From assembly GCF_036173125.1 (NCBI RefSeq), contig NZ_CP108054.1, positions 7,159,001-7,223,000 on the forward strand: a stretch of 64,000 nucleotides of DNA. Direction: 5' to 3'. This DNA comes from Streptomyces sp. NBC_00286. Its GTDB lineage: Bacteria; Actinomycetota; Actinomycetes; Streptomycetales; Streptomycetaceae. Positions 25,714 through 33,659 of the stretch are shown in pieces; the stretch's first letter is position 1, and the number at the start of each line of letters is the position of its first letter. Made by a program: the position numbers and the translations under genes. Below the pieces are notes generated by a model. It ran no database searches and was not told where the DNA came from. It was given only the letters and a program-made list of their open reading frames with translations.

Positions 25714-25765
25714 ACGGGCTCGGGCGCCCTCGTACGCCTACGCGTACGAGGGCGCCCGAGCCCGT
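25714..25765. terminator. Perfect 24-bp hairpin after the tetR gene
   Basis: The arms 25714-25737 and 25742-25765 are exact complements with a CTAC loop. The hairpin lies 12 bases past the tetR stop and 33 bases before the MMPL operator, so it should insulate the two transcription units. Confidence 0.85.
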
Positions 25766-25776
25766 GTGCTGTGTCG

Positions 25777-26400
25777 TCAGTTCGCCGGTATCGACACCAG
25801 CTCCAGCCGGCCGCCGGCCATGGCCACCACGGCGGACACGAAGGCCTGGAGGCAGGTGTGTTCGGCCTCCTCGTCGGGGAGTGAGAGGTGTTGCATCGTG
25901 AGGCCGTCGAAGCCGGCGAGGAAGAAGCGCGCGATCGTTTCCGCGGGCTGGGCGAGTGGCTGCCCGGTGCGCTCGGCTGCCTCGGTCACCAGTCGTGCCG
26001 TCAGCTCGTGCACCCCTCGGTGGTGGTTCTCGAGTGCCTCGCTCAGGGCGGGGGTGCGGAGCGCGAATTGGGTGAGTTCCGCGAGGAGTTGATGGCTGGC
26101 GGGCTGCTCGCGCACCGTGCGCCAGAGGGCGGCGGCCAGGGTGCTGACCGTCTCCTCGAATCCGGCGTCGGCCGGCGCGGCCGCCTCGACCTGGGCGATC
26201 AGATCCTGCGCGAGCTGTTGCATCACGGCGCGGTACAGCCCTTCCTTCGTGCCGAAGGTGTAGTGCACCGTGGCCTGGGCCACCCCCAGTTCGGCGGCGA
26301 TGGCACGGGTACTCCCGGCTGCGACTCCTTCCCTCGTCATGAAGTCGATGGCCGCTTTGATCAGCTGGGGGCGGCGCTCGGCCGCGGGAACGTGAGCCAT
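25777..26400 (-). CDS. TetR family transcriptional regulator of the MMPL pump
   Basis: This 207-residue protein starts MAHVPAAERRPQLIKAAIDF. The helix-turn-helix is AGSTRAIAAELGVAQATVHY followed by TFGTKEGLYRAVM. The start at 26400 places the helix-turn-helix at the usual distance; an ATG at 26427 would add nine residues. The C-terminal domain is helical, with no recognised ligand signature. The 20-bp motif upstream recurs before the MMPL gene, so it probably represses both itself and the exporter. Its stop is followed by a very strong hairpin. Confidence 0.9.
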   Translation of the reverse strand: MAHVPAAERRPQLIKAAIDFMTREGVAAGSTRAIAAELGVAQATVHYTFGTKEGLYRAVMQQLAQDLIAQVEAAAPADAGFEETVSTLAAALWRTVREQPASHQLLAELTQFALRTPALSEALENHHRGVHELTARLVTEAAERTGQPLAQPAETIARFFLAGFDGLTMQHLSLPDEEAEHTCLQAFVSAVVAMAGGRLELVSIPAN

Positions 26401-26430
26401 GACGGCATCATATCGACTGAGTCCCATGAA

Positions 26431-26450
26431 CAAGTCGTACGAACAAGTCG
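26431..26450. promoter_or_regulatory. Candidate TetR operator upstream of tetR
   Basis: CAAGTCG-TA-CGAACAAGTCG, the partner of the motif at 25662-25681, lies 31-50 bases upstream of the tetR start. The motif contains the direct repeat CAAGTCG with 6 bases between copies. Confidence 0.65.
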
Positions 26451-26649
26451 GGTCGCACACAGACGGATGCCATGCCGGCGGATGCCGTGCCGGCGGCGCG
26501 GCCGCTGAGGTCCGGTCCTTGGCCGCGCGGGTCAGTTCCCGCTGAACGACGGGTGCGTACGTTTCGCCGGCCGCGCGCCCCGGCCCCCGAAGTCCCCTGC
26601 GCGGCCCCTGGTGTCCTGAGGCTGTCCGCTTCCAGCCCCCGCACAGGTA

Positions 26650-26679
26650 TTGACATGCCGCTCAAGACGGACGTAACTT
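26650..26679 (+). promoter_or_regulatory. Candidate promoter of the lacI gene
   Basis: TTGACA at 26650-26655 and TAACTT at 26674-26679 are separated by 18 bases. The transcript would start near 26686, ten bases before the palindromic operator. Confidence 0.5.
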
Positions 26680-26695
26680 CCCAGCCACACGGTAG

Positions 26696-26707
26696 TAACG
26701 CGCGTTA
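26696..26707. promoter_or_regulatory. LacI-type operator TAACGCGCGTTA
   Basis: A perfect 12-bp palindrome with central CG steps, as LacI/GalR proteins prefer, lies just downstream of the candidate -10 element; TA/TA pairs at the outer flanks extend it. Autoregulation of the lacI gene is likely. I saw no second exact copy before the transporter genes. Confidence 0.55.
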
Positions 26708-26764
26708 TTAAAGCGCGAAACCGGAGATGCCGCCGCGTCTCCGGCCGGCCGAAGGGAACCGAAA

Positions 26765-27787
26765 GTGGCCACGAACAAGACGCGTCGCGTGACCATGAGC
26801 GACGTGGCACGCGCTGCGGGCGTCTCGCGGACCACGGTCTCCTTCGTCCTCAACGACAAGCCCGGTGCCGCCATCCCCGACGAGACCCGTCGGCGGATCC
26901 TGGAGGCGATAGACGAGCTCGGCTACCGGCCCAACGCCGGGGCACGGGCGCTCGCCGCCAACCGCAGCGGATGGTTCGGACTGATCACCGAAATCGTGAC
27001 CGGCCCCTTCGCGGCCGAGGTGATCACGGGTGCGCAGAGCCGCGCCTGGGGCGACCGCAGGTTCCTGCTGATCGCCGCGAGCGAGGGCGACCCCGCCCAG
27101 GAGGCCGCCGCGCTCGACCAGATGCTGGAGCACCGGGTGGAAGGGCTGCTGTACGCCACGACCTGGCACCGGGCCGTCACTCTGCCGAAGGTCGCCCGCG
27201 AGGTGCCGACGGTGCTCGTCAACTGCTATGACGCGGAAGGGGAGTTGCCGTGCATCCTGCCCGACGAGGAGTCGGGCGGACACCGCGCCACCCGCCGGCT
27301 CTTGGACGCCGGTCACACCCGTATCGGGTTCATCAACCTCGACCCGGAGATCCCGGCCGCCATCGGCAGGCGCGAGGGGTACGAGCGTGCCCTGCGCGAG
27401 GCCGGGATCACCCCCGACCCCTCCCTCGTCATCCCCGGCTGGGCCACCGCCGACGGCGCCTACACCGCCGCCTGCCAACTGCTGGACCGCCCCGCCGCCG
27501 ACCGGCCGACCGCGCTGTTCTGCGGAAACGACCGGATGGCGATGGGCGCGTACGACGCGATCAAGGAACGTGGGCTGCGCATCCCGCACGACGTGGCCGT
27601 GGTGGGGTTCGACAACCAGGAACTCATCGCCGCCTATCTGCGGCCGAAACTCACGACGCTCGCCCTGCCCTTCGAGGCCATGGGCACCAAGGGCGTCGAC
27701 ATGCTCGCCGCTCTCGCAGCGGGGCAGCCGCTCGACACCCACCGGGTGACGATCGACTGCCCGCTGCTCGAACGCTCGTCGGTCTGA
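26765..27787 (+). CDS. LacI family transcriptional regulator of the fructan locus
   Basis: This 340-residue regulator starts at GTG 26765. The N-terminal helix-turn-helix is MSDVARAAGVSRTTVSFVLN, followed by the hinge RRRILEAIDELGYRPNAGAR. The periplasmic-binding-protein-like effector domain follows, ending with RVTIDCPLLERSSV. It leads a co-directional set of a binding protein, two permeases, two ATPases and two GH32 enzymes, so its effector is probably a fructo-oligosaccharide or sucrose. The upstream palindrome suggests autoregulation. Confidence 0.92.
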   Translation: MATNKTRRVTMSDVARAAGVSRTTVSFVLNDKPGAAIPDETRRRILEAIDELGYRPNAGARALAANRSGWFGLITEIVTGPFAAEVITGAQSRAWGDRRFLLIAASEGDPAQEAAALDQMLEHRVEGLLYATTWHRAVTLPKVAREVPTVLVNCYDAEGELPCILPDEESGGHRATRRLLDAGHTRIGFINLDPEIPAAIGRREGYERALREAGITPDPSLVIPGWATADGAYTAACQLLDRPAADRPTALFCGNDRMAMGAYDAIKERGLRIPHDVAVVGFDNQELIAAYLRPKLTTLALPFEAMGTKGVDMLAALAAGQPLDTHRVTIDCPLLERSSV

Positions 27788-27862
27788 CCGCGAATCAGTC
27801 CGCCGGGCAATCCCATCCCCGTCTTCGCCCTGTGTGTTGAAGAGAGGAAAAGAGTCTCCATT

Positions 27863-29545
27863 ATGGCACCCTCCCGCATACCCTCACGTCGGCCCCGAGC
27901 CGTCCTGAGAGCCGCCACCGCGACCGCCGCCGCAGCCCTGGTCCTGTCAGCCTGTACGGGCGGCACGGGCACCTCCGGAGCCGGTGACACCTCCGGCAAC
28001 CAGCTGCTCACCATCCCGCGCGAAGACCTGGCGACGTTCACGCGCAACTTCAACCCGCTGTCCCCGCAGGCCGCCCCCATGACCAAGGAGGCCGTCTACG
28101 AGCCGCTGGTGGTCCACAGCATGGCCGACGGCAAGGACACCCCGTGGCTGGCCACCAAGTGGGAGCAGGCCAAGGACGGCAAGTTCCTCACGTTCACGCT
28201 GCGCGAGGGTGTGAAGTGGTCGGACGGCAAGCCGCTGACCGCCGATGACGTCGTGTACACCTTCGATCTCCAGAAGAAGGTGCTGGGCGGCTACGACTAC
28301 CTCGACAAGGTCACCGCGGTCGACGCCCAGACGGTGAAGTTCTCCTTCAACAAGCCTTTCTCGCCCGCCTTCTTCGAGATCGGCAGCCACTACATCCTGC
28401 CGAAGCACATCTGGTCCGAGGTGAAGGACCCGGCGAAGTTCACCAACCCGAACCCGGTCGGCACCGGCCCGTACACCAAGATCGACAAGTTCCAGGCGCA
28501 GTCGTACGAGCTGCGCAAGAACCCCGACTACTGGCAGCCCGCCAAGCAGCGGATCGCCGGCATCCAGATGCTCGCCTTCTCCGGCAACGACAGCGCCAAC
28601 GTGGCCTTCACCAACGGCGAGGTGGACTGGACGCAGTCGTTCATCCCGGACATCGAGAAGTCCTTCGTCGCCAAGGACAAGAAGCACAACCACTACTGGT
28701 TCCCGGCCACCGGCGCCATGATCAACTGGCAGCTGAACACCACAAAGGCGCCGTTCGACGACCCTGACGTCCGCAAGGCACTCAGCATGGCCGTCGACCG
28801 CGACCAGATCACCAAGGTCGCGATGAACGGCTACGCAGAACCCGCCGACTGTACGGGTCTGGCCCGCACGTACGACGACTGGCGCGACTCCTCCCTCGCC
28901 GCCTCCTGCACCTGGACCAAGCACGACACCGACGCGGCGGCGAAGGCCCTCGACGCGGCCGGCTACAAGGAGAGCGGCGGCAAGCGGAAGCTGAAGAACG
29001 GCAAGGACTTCACGCTCGACATCTCCGTCGGCTCCGCCTCCACCGACTGGATCTCGGTCGCCAACATCATCAAGCAGGACCTCGCGAAGGTCGGCATCAC
29101 CGCCACCGTCAAGACGCCCGACTGGTCGGCCGTCCAGTCGTCGTACAACACCGGCACCTTCGACAGCGGCATCGTGTGGAGCAACAACGGCGCCACCCCG
29201 TACGAGTACTACCGCGGCGTGATGTCGACCAAGATGCTCCAGCCCGTCGGCAAGCAGGCCACCGAGAACTACCACCGCTTCGGTGACGAGAAGGCCGACC
29301 AGCTCATCGACGCCTTCGCCGCCGCCACCGACGAGAAGACGCAGCGCGAGCAGATGAACGGTCTGCAGGAGCTGTACAACGAGGACGCGCCCGTCGTCCC
29401 GCTGTTCACCGGCCCCGAGTGGGGCGCGTACACGGACGCCCGCTTCACCGGCTGGCCCACCGAGAAGAACCCGTACGCCACCCTCGGCAACCGCAACGGC
29501 ACCACGATCCTCGTGCTCACCTCGCTGAAGCCCGTCAAGGGCTGA
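27863..29545 (+). CDS. Family 5 (Opp/Dpp-type) substrate-binding lipoprotein
   Basis: This 560-residue lipoprotein has a signal peptide ending LVLSACTGG, so Cys34 is the lipidated residue. The mature part is a large family 5 solute-binding protein, with YEPLVVHS, TLREGVKWSDGKPLTADDVV and NPDYWQPAKQRIAGIQ. Such proteins usually bind peptides or nickel, but members in sugar loci bind oligosaccharides. The next genes encode a full Opp-type transporter and two fructosidases, so a fructan oligosaccharide is the likely ligand. GAGAGGAAAAGAG precedes the ATG. Confidence 0.9.
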   Translation: MAPSRIPSRRPRAVLRAATATAAAALVLSACTGGTGTSGAGDTSGNQLLTIPREDLATFTRNFNPLSPQAAPMTKEAVYEPLVVHSMADGKDTPWLATKWEQAKDGKFLTFTLREGVKWSDGKPLTADDVVYTFDLQKKVLGGYDYLDKVTAVDAQTVKFSFNKPFSPAFFEIGSHYILPKHIWSEVKDPAKFTNPNPVGTGPYTKIDKFQAQSYELRKNPDYWQPAKQRIAGIQMLAFSGNDSANVAFTNGEVDWTQSFIPDIEKSFVAKDKKHNHYWFPATGAMINWQLNTTKAPFDDPDVRKALSMAVDRDQITKVAMNGYAEPADCTGLARTYDDWRDSSLAASCTWTKHDTDAAAKALDAAGYKESGGKRKLKNGKDFTLDISVGSASTDWISVANIIKQDLAKVGITATVKTPDWSAVQSSYNTGTFDSGIVWSNNGATPYEYYRGVMSTKMLQPVGKQATENYHRFGDEKADQLIDAFAAATDEKTQREQMNGLQELYNEDAPVVPLFTGPEWGAYTDARFTGWPTEKNPYATLGNRNGTTILVLTSLKPVKG

Positions 29546-29644
29546 CGCCCCCCGCGCGGACCGGCGGCCGCCCTCCTCCCCGACCCGGCGGCCGCCCCCG
29601 CGCACCGCACCCCCGTTCACCCCCACCGACAGGGAGCACGACCC

Positions 29645-30622
29645 GTGCGTCTGATCCTGCGCAACCTGGGGTTCTATCTGCTCGCCTTCTGGGCCTCCAT
29701 CACCCTGAACTTCGTTCTCCCGCGCTTCATGCCGGGCGACCCGGTCTCCCGGATGTTCGCGCAGGCCCAGGGCTCGATGCAGCCCGACCAGATAGCCCAA
29801 CTGCGAAAACTCTTCGGCCTGGACGACCGCCCTCTCTGGGAGCAGTACGTCTCCTACGTCCAGAGCGTCTTCACCGGCGACCTCGGCATCTCCATCACCC
29901 GCTTCCCGACCCCGGTCTCCGAGGTGATCGGCTCGCAGATCGGCTGGACCCTGCTGCTCGGCGGTGTCGCGCTCGTCATCGCCGCCGTGGCCGGCAACCT
30001 GCTCGGCATCGTCGCCGCCTGGCGGCGCGGCGGCGTCCTCGACTCCGCCTTCCCGCCCCTGCTGATCTTCGTCGGCTCGTTCCCGTACTTCTGGCTGGCG
30101 ATGGGCGCGCTGTACCTGTTCGGGGTGACCCTGGGATGGTTCCCACTGCGGCACGCGTACGACGTCGGGCTCACCCCCGGCTTCAACGGCGAGTTCCTCT
30201 CGAACGTCGCCACCCACCTGGTGCTGCCCGCGCTCACCATCGTCCTGGTCTCCATCGGCGGCTGGATGCTCGGCATGCGCAACACCATGATCGCCACGGC
30301 AGCCGAGGACTACATCACGATGGCCGAGGCCAAGGGGCTCAGGCCCTCGCGGATCATGTTCCGCTACGCCGCCCGCAACGCGCTGCTCCCCTCCGTCACC
30401 AACTTCGGCATGGCGCTGGGCTTCGTCGTCGGCGGCGCGCTGCTCACCGAGGTCGTGTTCGCCTACCCCGGCATCGGCTACCAACTGCTGATGGCAGTCC
30501 AGGGCCTGGACTACCCGCTGATGCAGGGCATCTTCCTGACGCTCACGGCGGCGGTGCTGTTCGCGAACTTCCTCGTCGACCTCGTCTACGTCCGCCTCGA
30601 CCCGCGCGTCCGCGTCCGCTGA
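29645..30622 (+). CDS. Opp/Dpp-type ABC permease (DppB-like)
   Basis: This 325-residue permease starts at GTG 29645 after CAGGGAGC. It has the OppB/DppB layout: the N-terminal membrane segment (LRNLGFYLLAFWASITLNFV) with LPRFMPGDPVSRMF, then five more helices. The loop contacting the ATPase is MAEAKGLRPSRIMFRYAARN, followed by ALLPSV. It pairs with the following DppC-like permease to form the channel for the family 5 binding protein. The gene order (binding protein, B, C, D, F) is canonical for the family. Confidence 0.92.
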   Translation: MRLILRNLGFYLLAFWASITLNFVLPRFMPGDPVSRMFAQAQGSMQPDQIAQLRKLFGLDDRPLWEQYVSYVQSVFTGDLGISITRFPTPVSEVIGSQIGWTLLLGGVALVIAAVAGNLLGIVAAWRRGGVLDSAFPPLLIFVGSFPYFWLAMGALYLFGVTLGWFPLRHAYDVGLTPGFNGEFLSNVATHLVLPALTIVLVSIGGWMLGMRNTMIATAAEDYITMAEAKGLRPSRIMFRYAARNALLPSVTNFGMALGFVVGGALLTEVVFAYPGIGYQLLMAVQGLDYPLMQGIFLTLTAAVLFANFLVDLVYVRLDPRVRVR

Positions 30623-30636
30623 AGGGGGTTGCCGAC

Positions 30637-31557
30637 ATGACCACCATCGAGATCGCGAAGGCCACCACGCCGACAGCTCCCGCACGCCCTTCCCGCCGAC
30701 GCGGACTGCTGCGCCAACTCATCGACAGCAAGAAGGCGTTGACGGGACTGGTCCTGCTCACCCTCTTCGCGCTCCTCGCCCTGCTCGCTCCCGTCCTCGC
30801 CCCGGGCGACCCGTCACTCATCAACTCCACGGGAAGCCAGGCCCCTTCGGCCGGCCACCTGCTCGGTACCACCGCCAAGGGACAGGATGTACTCGCCCTC
30901 ACCCTGTGGGGCGCGCGCAGCTCCCTCTTCGTCGGGTTCACCGTGGGGCTCGCAGCGACCGGCGTCGCCATCCTCGTCGGCCTCGCATCCGCCTACTTCG
31001 GCCGCATCGTGGACGACGCGCTGACCCTGGTCACCAACGTCTTCCTGCTGCTGCCCGGACTGCCGCTGCTCATCATCCTGGCCGCGTTCCTCCCGCCCGG
31101 GACCTCCACCGTCATCCTGGTGCTCGTCGTCACCGGCTGGGCGGGCTCCGCCCGGGTACTGCGCGCCCAGGCCAAGTCGATCCGCGGCAAGGACTTCGTG
31201 GCCGCCGCCGTCGTCACCGGAGAGCGCCCACTTCGGATCATGTTCCGCGAGATCCTGCCCAACATGGCGTCCGTGGTGATGACCACGCTGCTCGGCTGCG
31301 TGATCTTCGGCATCGGCGCCCAGGCCGGCCTGGAGTTCCTCGGCCTCGGCGACAGCAGCGTCGTCAGCTGGGGCACCAACCTGTACTGGGCGAGCAACGA
31401 CGGCGCCCTGATGACCGGCACATGGTGGGCCTTCGTCCCCTCCGGACTGTGCATCGCCCTCGTCGCCTTCGCGCTGGCGCTGGTCAACTACGCGGTCGAC
31501 GAGATCACCAACCCTAGGCTGCGCAACCGGCGTGCCCGCCGTGAGAGGAGGGGCTGA
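30637..31557 (+). CDS. Opp/Dpp-type ABC permease (DppC-like)
   Basis: This 306-residue permease starts at ATG 30637 after GAAGGGGG. The N-terminal cytoplasmic tail is Arg/Pro-rich, followed by a membrane helix (ALTGLVLLTLFALLALLAPV) and GTTAKGQDVLALTLWGARSS, the typical DppC signature. Five further helices and the EAA-like VTGERPLRIMFREILPNM complete the domain. The C-terminus ends VDEITNPRLRNRRARRERRG. It starts 14 bases after the partner permease and stops three bases before the first ATPase gene. Confidence 0.92.
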   Translation: MTTIEIAKATTPTAPARPSRRRGLLRQLIDSKKALTGLVLLTLFALLALLAPVLAPGDPSLINSTGSQAPSAGHLLGTTAKGQDVLALTLWGARSSLFVGFTVGLAATGVAILVGLASAYFGRIVDDALTLVTNVFLLLPGLPLLIILAAFLPPGTSTVILVLVVTGWAGSARVLRAQAKSIRGKDFVAAAVVTGERPLRIMFREILPNMASVVMTTLLGCVIFGIGAQAGLEFLGLGDSSVVSWGTNLYWASNDGALMTGTWWAFVPSGLCIALVAFALALVNYAVDEITNPRLRNRRARRERRG

Positions 31558-31560
31558 GCC

Positions 31561-32526
31561 ATGGAACCCGTACTTGAGGTGCGTGACCTCCGGGTCGAGT
31601 ACGGCGGCGACGGCCGTACGGTCGTCGGGGCCGACAACGTGTCGTTCCAGATCGGCTCAGGTGAGATCTTCGGCCTCGCGGGCGAATCCGGCTGCGGCAA
31701 GTCGACCATCGCCAACGCGGTGATGCGGCTGCTGAAGCCCCCGGCCGAGATCACCGCGGGCAGCATCCGCTTCGACGGCGGGAATGTCCTCGCTCTGGAC
31801 GCACGGGAGTTGCGCGCCTTCCGCTGGCGGCAGATCGCCATGGTCTTCCAGTCGGCGATGAACTCGCTCAACCCCGTCCTGACCATCGGCGAGCAGATCG
31901 TCGACATCTTCACCACCCACGAGAAGCTGAAGAAGCGGGCCGCGCGGGAGAAGGCGGGCGCGCTGCTGGAGCTGGTGGGGATGGACCCCGGGCGGCTGAA
32001 GGCGTACCCGCACCAGCTGTCCGGCGGGATGCGCCAGCGCGTGGTCATCGCCATGGCCGTGGCGCTCCGCCCCCGGCTTCTGATCATGGACGAGCCGACG
32101 ACCGCGCTCGACGTGGTCGTGCAGCAGGAGATCATGGCGCAGATCCGCGACCTTCAGCGGGAGCTGGGCTTCTCCATCCTGTTCATCACCCACGACATGT
32201 CGCTGATGGTCGAGCTGTCGGACCGCATGGGCGTGATGTACGGCGGACGGATCGTCGAACTCGCCGACGCCAAGGATCTGTTCGCGAAGCCGCTCCACCC
32301 GTACACCGAGGCACTGATGAACGCCTTCCCGCCGCTGACCGGCCCGCGCCGGGAACTCACCGGCCTCTTCGACGCCCCGCGCACCGCCGACAGCTGCGGC
32401 TTCCACGTCCGCTGCCCCGAGGACCGCTCGGACTGCTCCATGAACATCCCCGACCTGCGCGAGGTCGCGCCCGGCCGCTGGGTGGCCCGCAGTACGGCCC
32501 GCAGTCCGCAAGGAGCCACCCGATGA
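31561..32526 (+). CDS. Opp/Dpp-type ABC ATPase (DppD-like)
   Basis: This 321-residue ATPase powers the importer. Walker A is GESGCGKST, the signature LSGGMRQRVVIAMA and Walker B LLIMDEPTTALDV, followed by the switch His in FITHDMS. The C-terminal region has the oligopeptide-transporter extension with Cys residues (CGFHVRCPEDRSDCSM) that can hold an iron-sulfur cluster in related proteins. It overlaps the second ATPase gene by four bases. Its presence means this importer has its own dedicated ATPases, unlike the maltose-type importer at the left of the window. Confidence 0.93.
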   Translation: MEPVLEVRDLRVEYGGDGRTVVGADNVSFQIGSGEIFGLAGESGCGKSTIANAVMRLLKPPAEITAGSIRFDGGNVLALDARELRAFRWRQIAMVFQSAMNSLNPVLTIGEQIVDIFTTHEKLKKRAAREKAGALLELVGMDPGRLKAYPHQLSGGMRQRVVIAMAVALRPRLLIMDEPTTALDVVVQQEIMAQIRDLQRELGFSILFITHDMSLMVELSDRMGVMYGGRIVELADAKDLFAKPLHPYTEALMNAFPPLTGPRRELTGLFDAPRTADSCGFHVRCPEDRSDCSMNIPDLREVAPGRWVARSTARSPQGATR

Positions 32527-33659
32527 CCGAATCGACCGCACCGACCAACCCGACCGCACCGACCAAACCGACCGCACCTCTCCTCTCCGTACGAGGCCTC
32601 ACCAAGGACTTCCAGGTCGGCACCGTCTTCTCCCGCCGCCGCGTCCGAGCCGTCAACGACGTCTCCTTCGACCTCCCCGCCGGCCGCATCACTGCCCTGG
32701 TAGGCGAGTCCGGCAGCGGCAAGTCCACCATCGCCCGTTGCCTGGCACGCCTCGAACAGCCCACCTCCGGCGAGGTGTTGCTCGACGGCGAGAATGTCCT
32801 GCGCACCGAGCGGAGGCGGGCATCACGGACGTACCGCCGCAAGGTCCAGATGGTCTTCCAGGACCCCTTCGGCTCGCTCAACCCGGTCCACCGCATCGAG
32901 CACTTCCTCACCCGCGCCCTCGTCCTGCACGGCCACTCCGCCACCCGCGACGCGCTGCGCGAGCTGATGGCGACGGTCGGCCTGACCGAGGACATGCTCC
33001 AGTCCTACCCGCACGAACTCTCCGGCGGCCAGCGCCAGCGCGTCGCCATCGCCCGCGCGCTGGCGGTGGAGCCGCACCTGATCCTGGCCGACGAACCGAC
33101 CTCGATGCTCGACGTCTCCGTACGCGTCGGCGTACTCAACCTGATGCGCCGCCTGCGCGACGAGCGGGACATCGCCATGCTCTACATCACCCATGACTTG
33201 GGCTCCGCGCGCTACCTGGCGGACACCACGATGGTGATGTTCGCCGGCGAACTCGTAGAGGGCGGCGACGCGTTGGCGGTGATGGACGCCCCGGCACATC
33301 CCTACACCCGCCTGCTCCTGTCCGCCGTACCCGACCCCGAACGGGCCGGAAGCTACGACCCCGTCGAGCGCGCCCGCCTCCGGGAGGCGATCCTCAACCC
33401 CACGTCCTGCCCATACGGCGACGACGGCACATGCAGCCGTACCGACCCCGTCCGCCACATCGTCGGCGAGGCGAGCGAAGCGAGATGGGGGTCCCCCCGG
33501 CCGGAGGCTGGGGGAGGACAGCCGCACTGGGTGCGCTGCCACCTGCGCGCACCCGCCTCCGACATCGCCCGCCGCGTCCTCAAGGCCACCGACCAACCGG
33601 ACGGCGAGGCCACGGCCGCTACCGACGCAACCGAGAAAGCGGAGACCACCGCCGCATGA
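32523..33659 (+). CDS. Opp/Dpp-type ABC ATPase (DppF-like) with an inserted repeat
   Basis: This 378-residue partner ATPase has Walker A GESGSGKST, signature LSGGQRQRVAIARA and Walker B LILADEPTSMLDV. The N-terminus carries an ATNPTAPTKPTA-like repeat region. In the C-terminal extension, between HIVGE and GQPHWVRCHL, about 16 residues (ASEARWGSPRPEAGGG) are encoded by a short repeat element at 33471-33518 inserted in frame. The extension Cys residues (CPYGDDGTC, CHL) remain. Its stop overlaps the GH32 start by four bases, tying transport to hydrolysis. Confidence 0.92.
   Translation: MTESTAPTNPTAPTKPTAPLLSVRGLTKDFQVGTVFSRRRVRAVNDVSFDLPAGRITALVGESGSGKSTIARCLARLEQPTSGEVLLDGENVLRTERRRASRTYRRKVQMVFQDPFGSLNPVHRIEHFLTRALVLHGHSATRDALRELMATVGLTEDMLQSYPHELSGGQRQRVAIARALAVEPHLILADEPTSMLDVSVRVGVLNLMRRLRDERDIAMLYITHDLGSARYLADTTMVMFAGELVEGGDALAVMDAPAHPYTRLLLSAVPDPERAGSYDPVERARLREAILNPTSCPYGDDGTCSRTDPVRHIVGEASEARWGSPRPEAGGGQPHWVRCHLRAPASDIARRVLKATDQPDGEATAATDATEKAETTAA
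33471..33518 (+). repeat. 48-bp Streptomyces-type repeat element inside a coding region
   Basis: The sequence has GCGAGCGAAGCGAGATGGGG, the palindrome GGGGGTCCCCCC and a trailing GGAGGCTGGGGGAG. This resembles a dispersed palindromic element I know from Streptomyces intergenic regions. Here it adds 16 codons in frame to the ATPase C-terminal extension. Confidence 0.65.
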
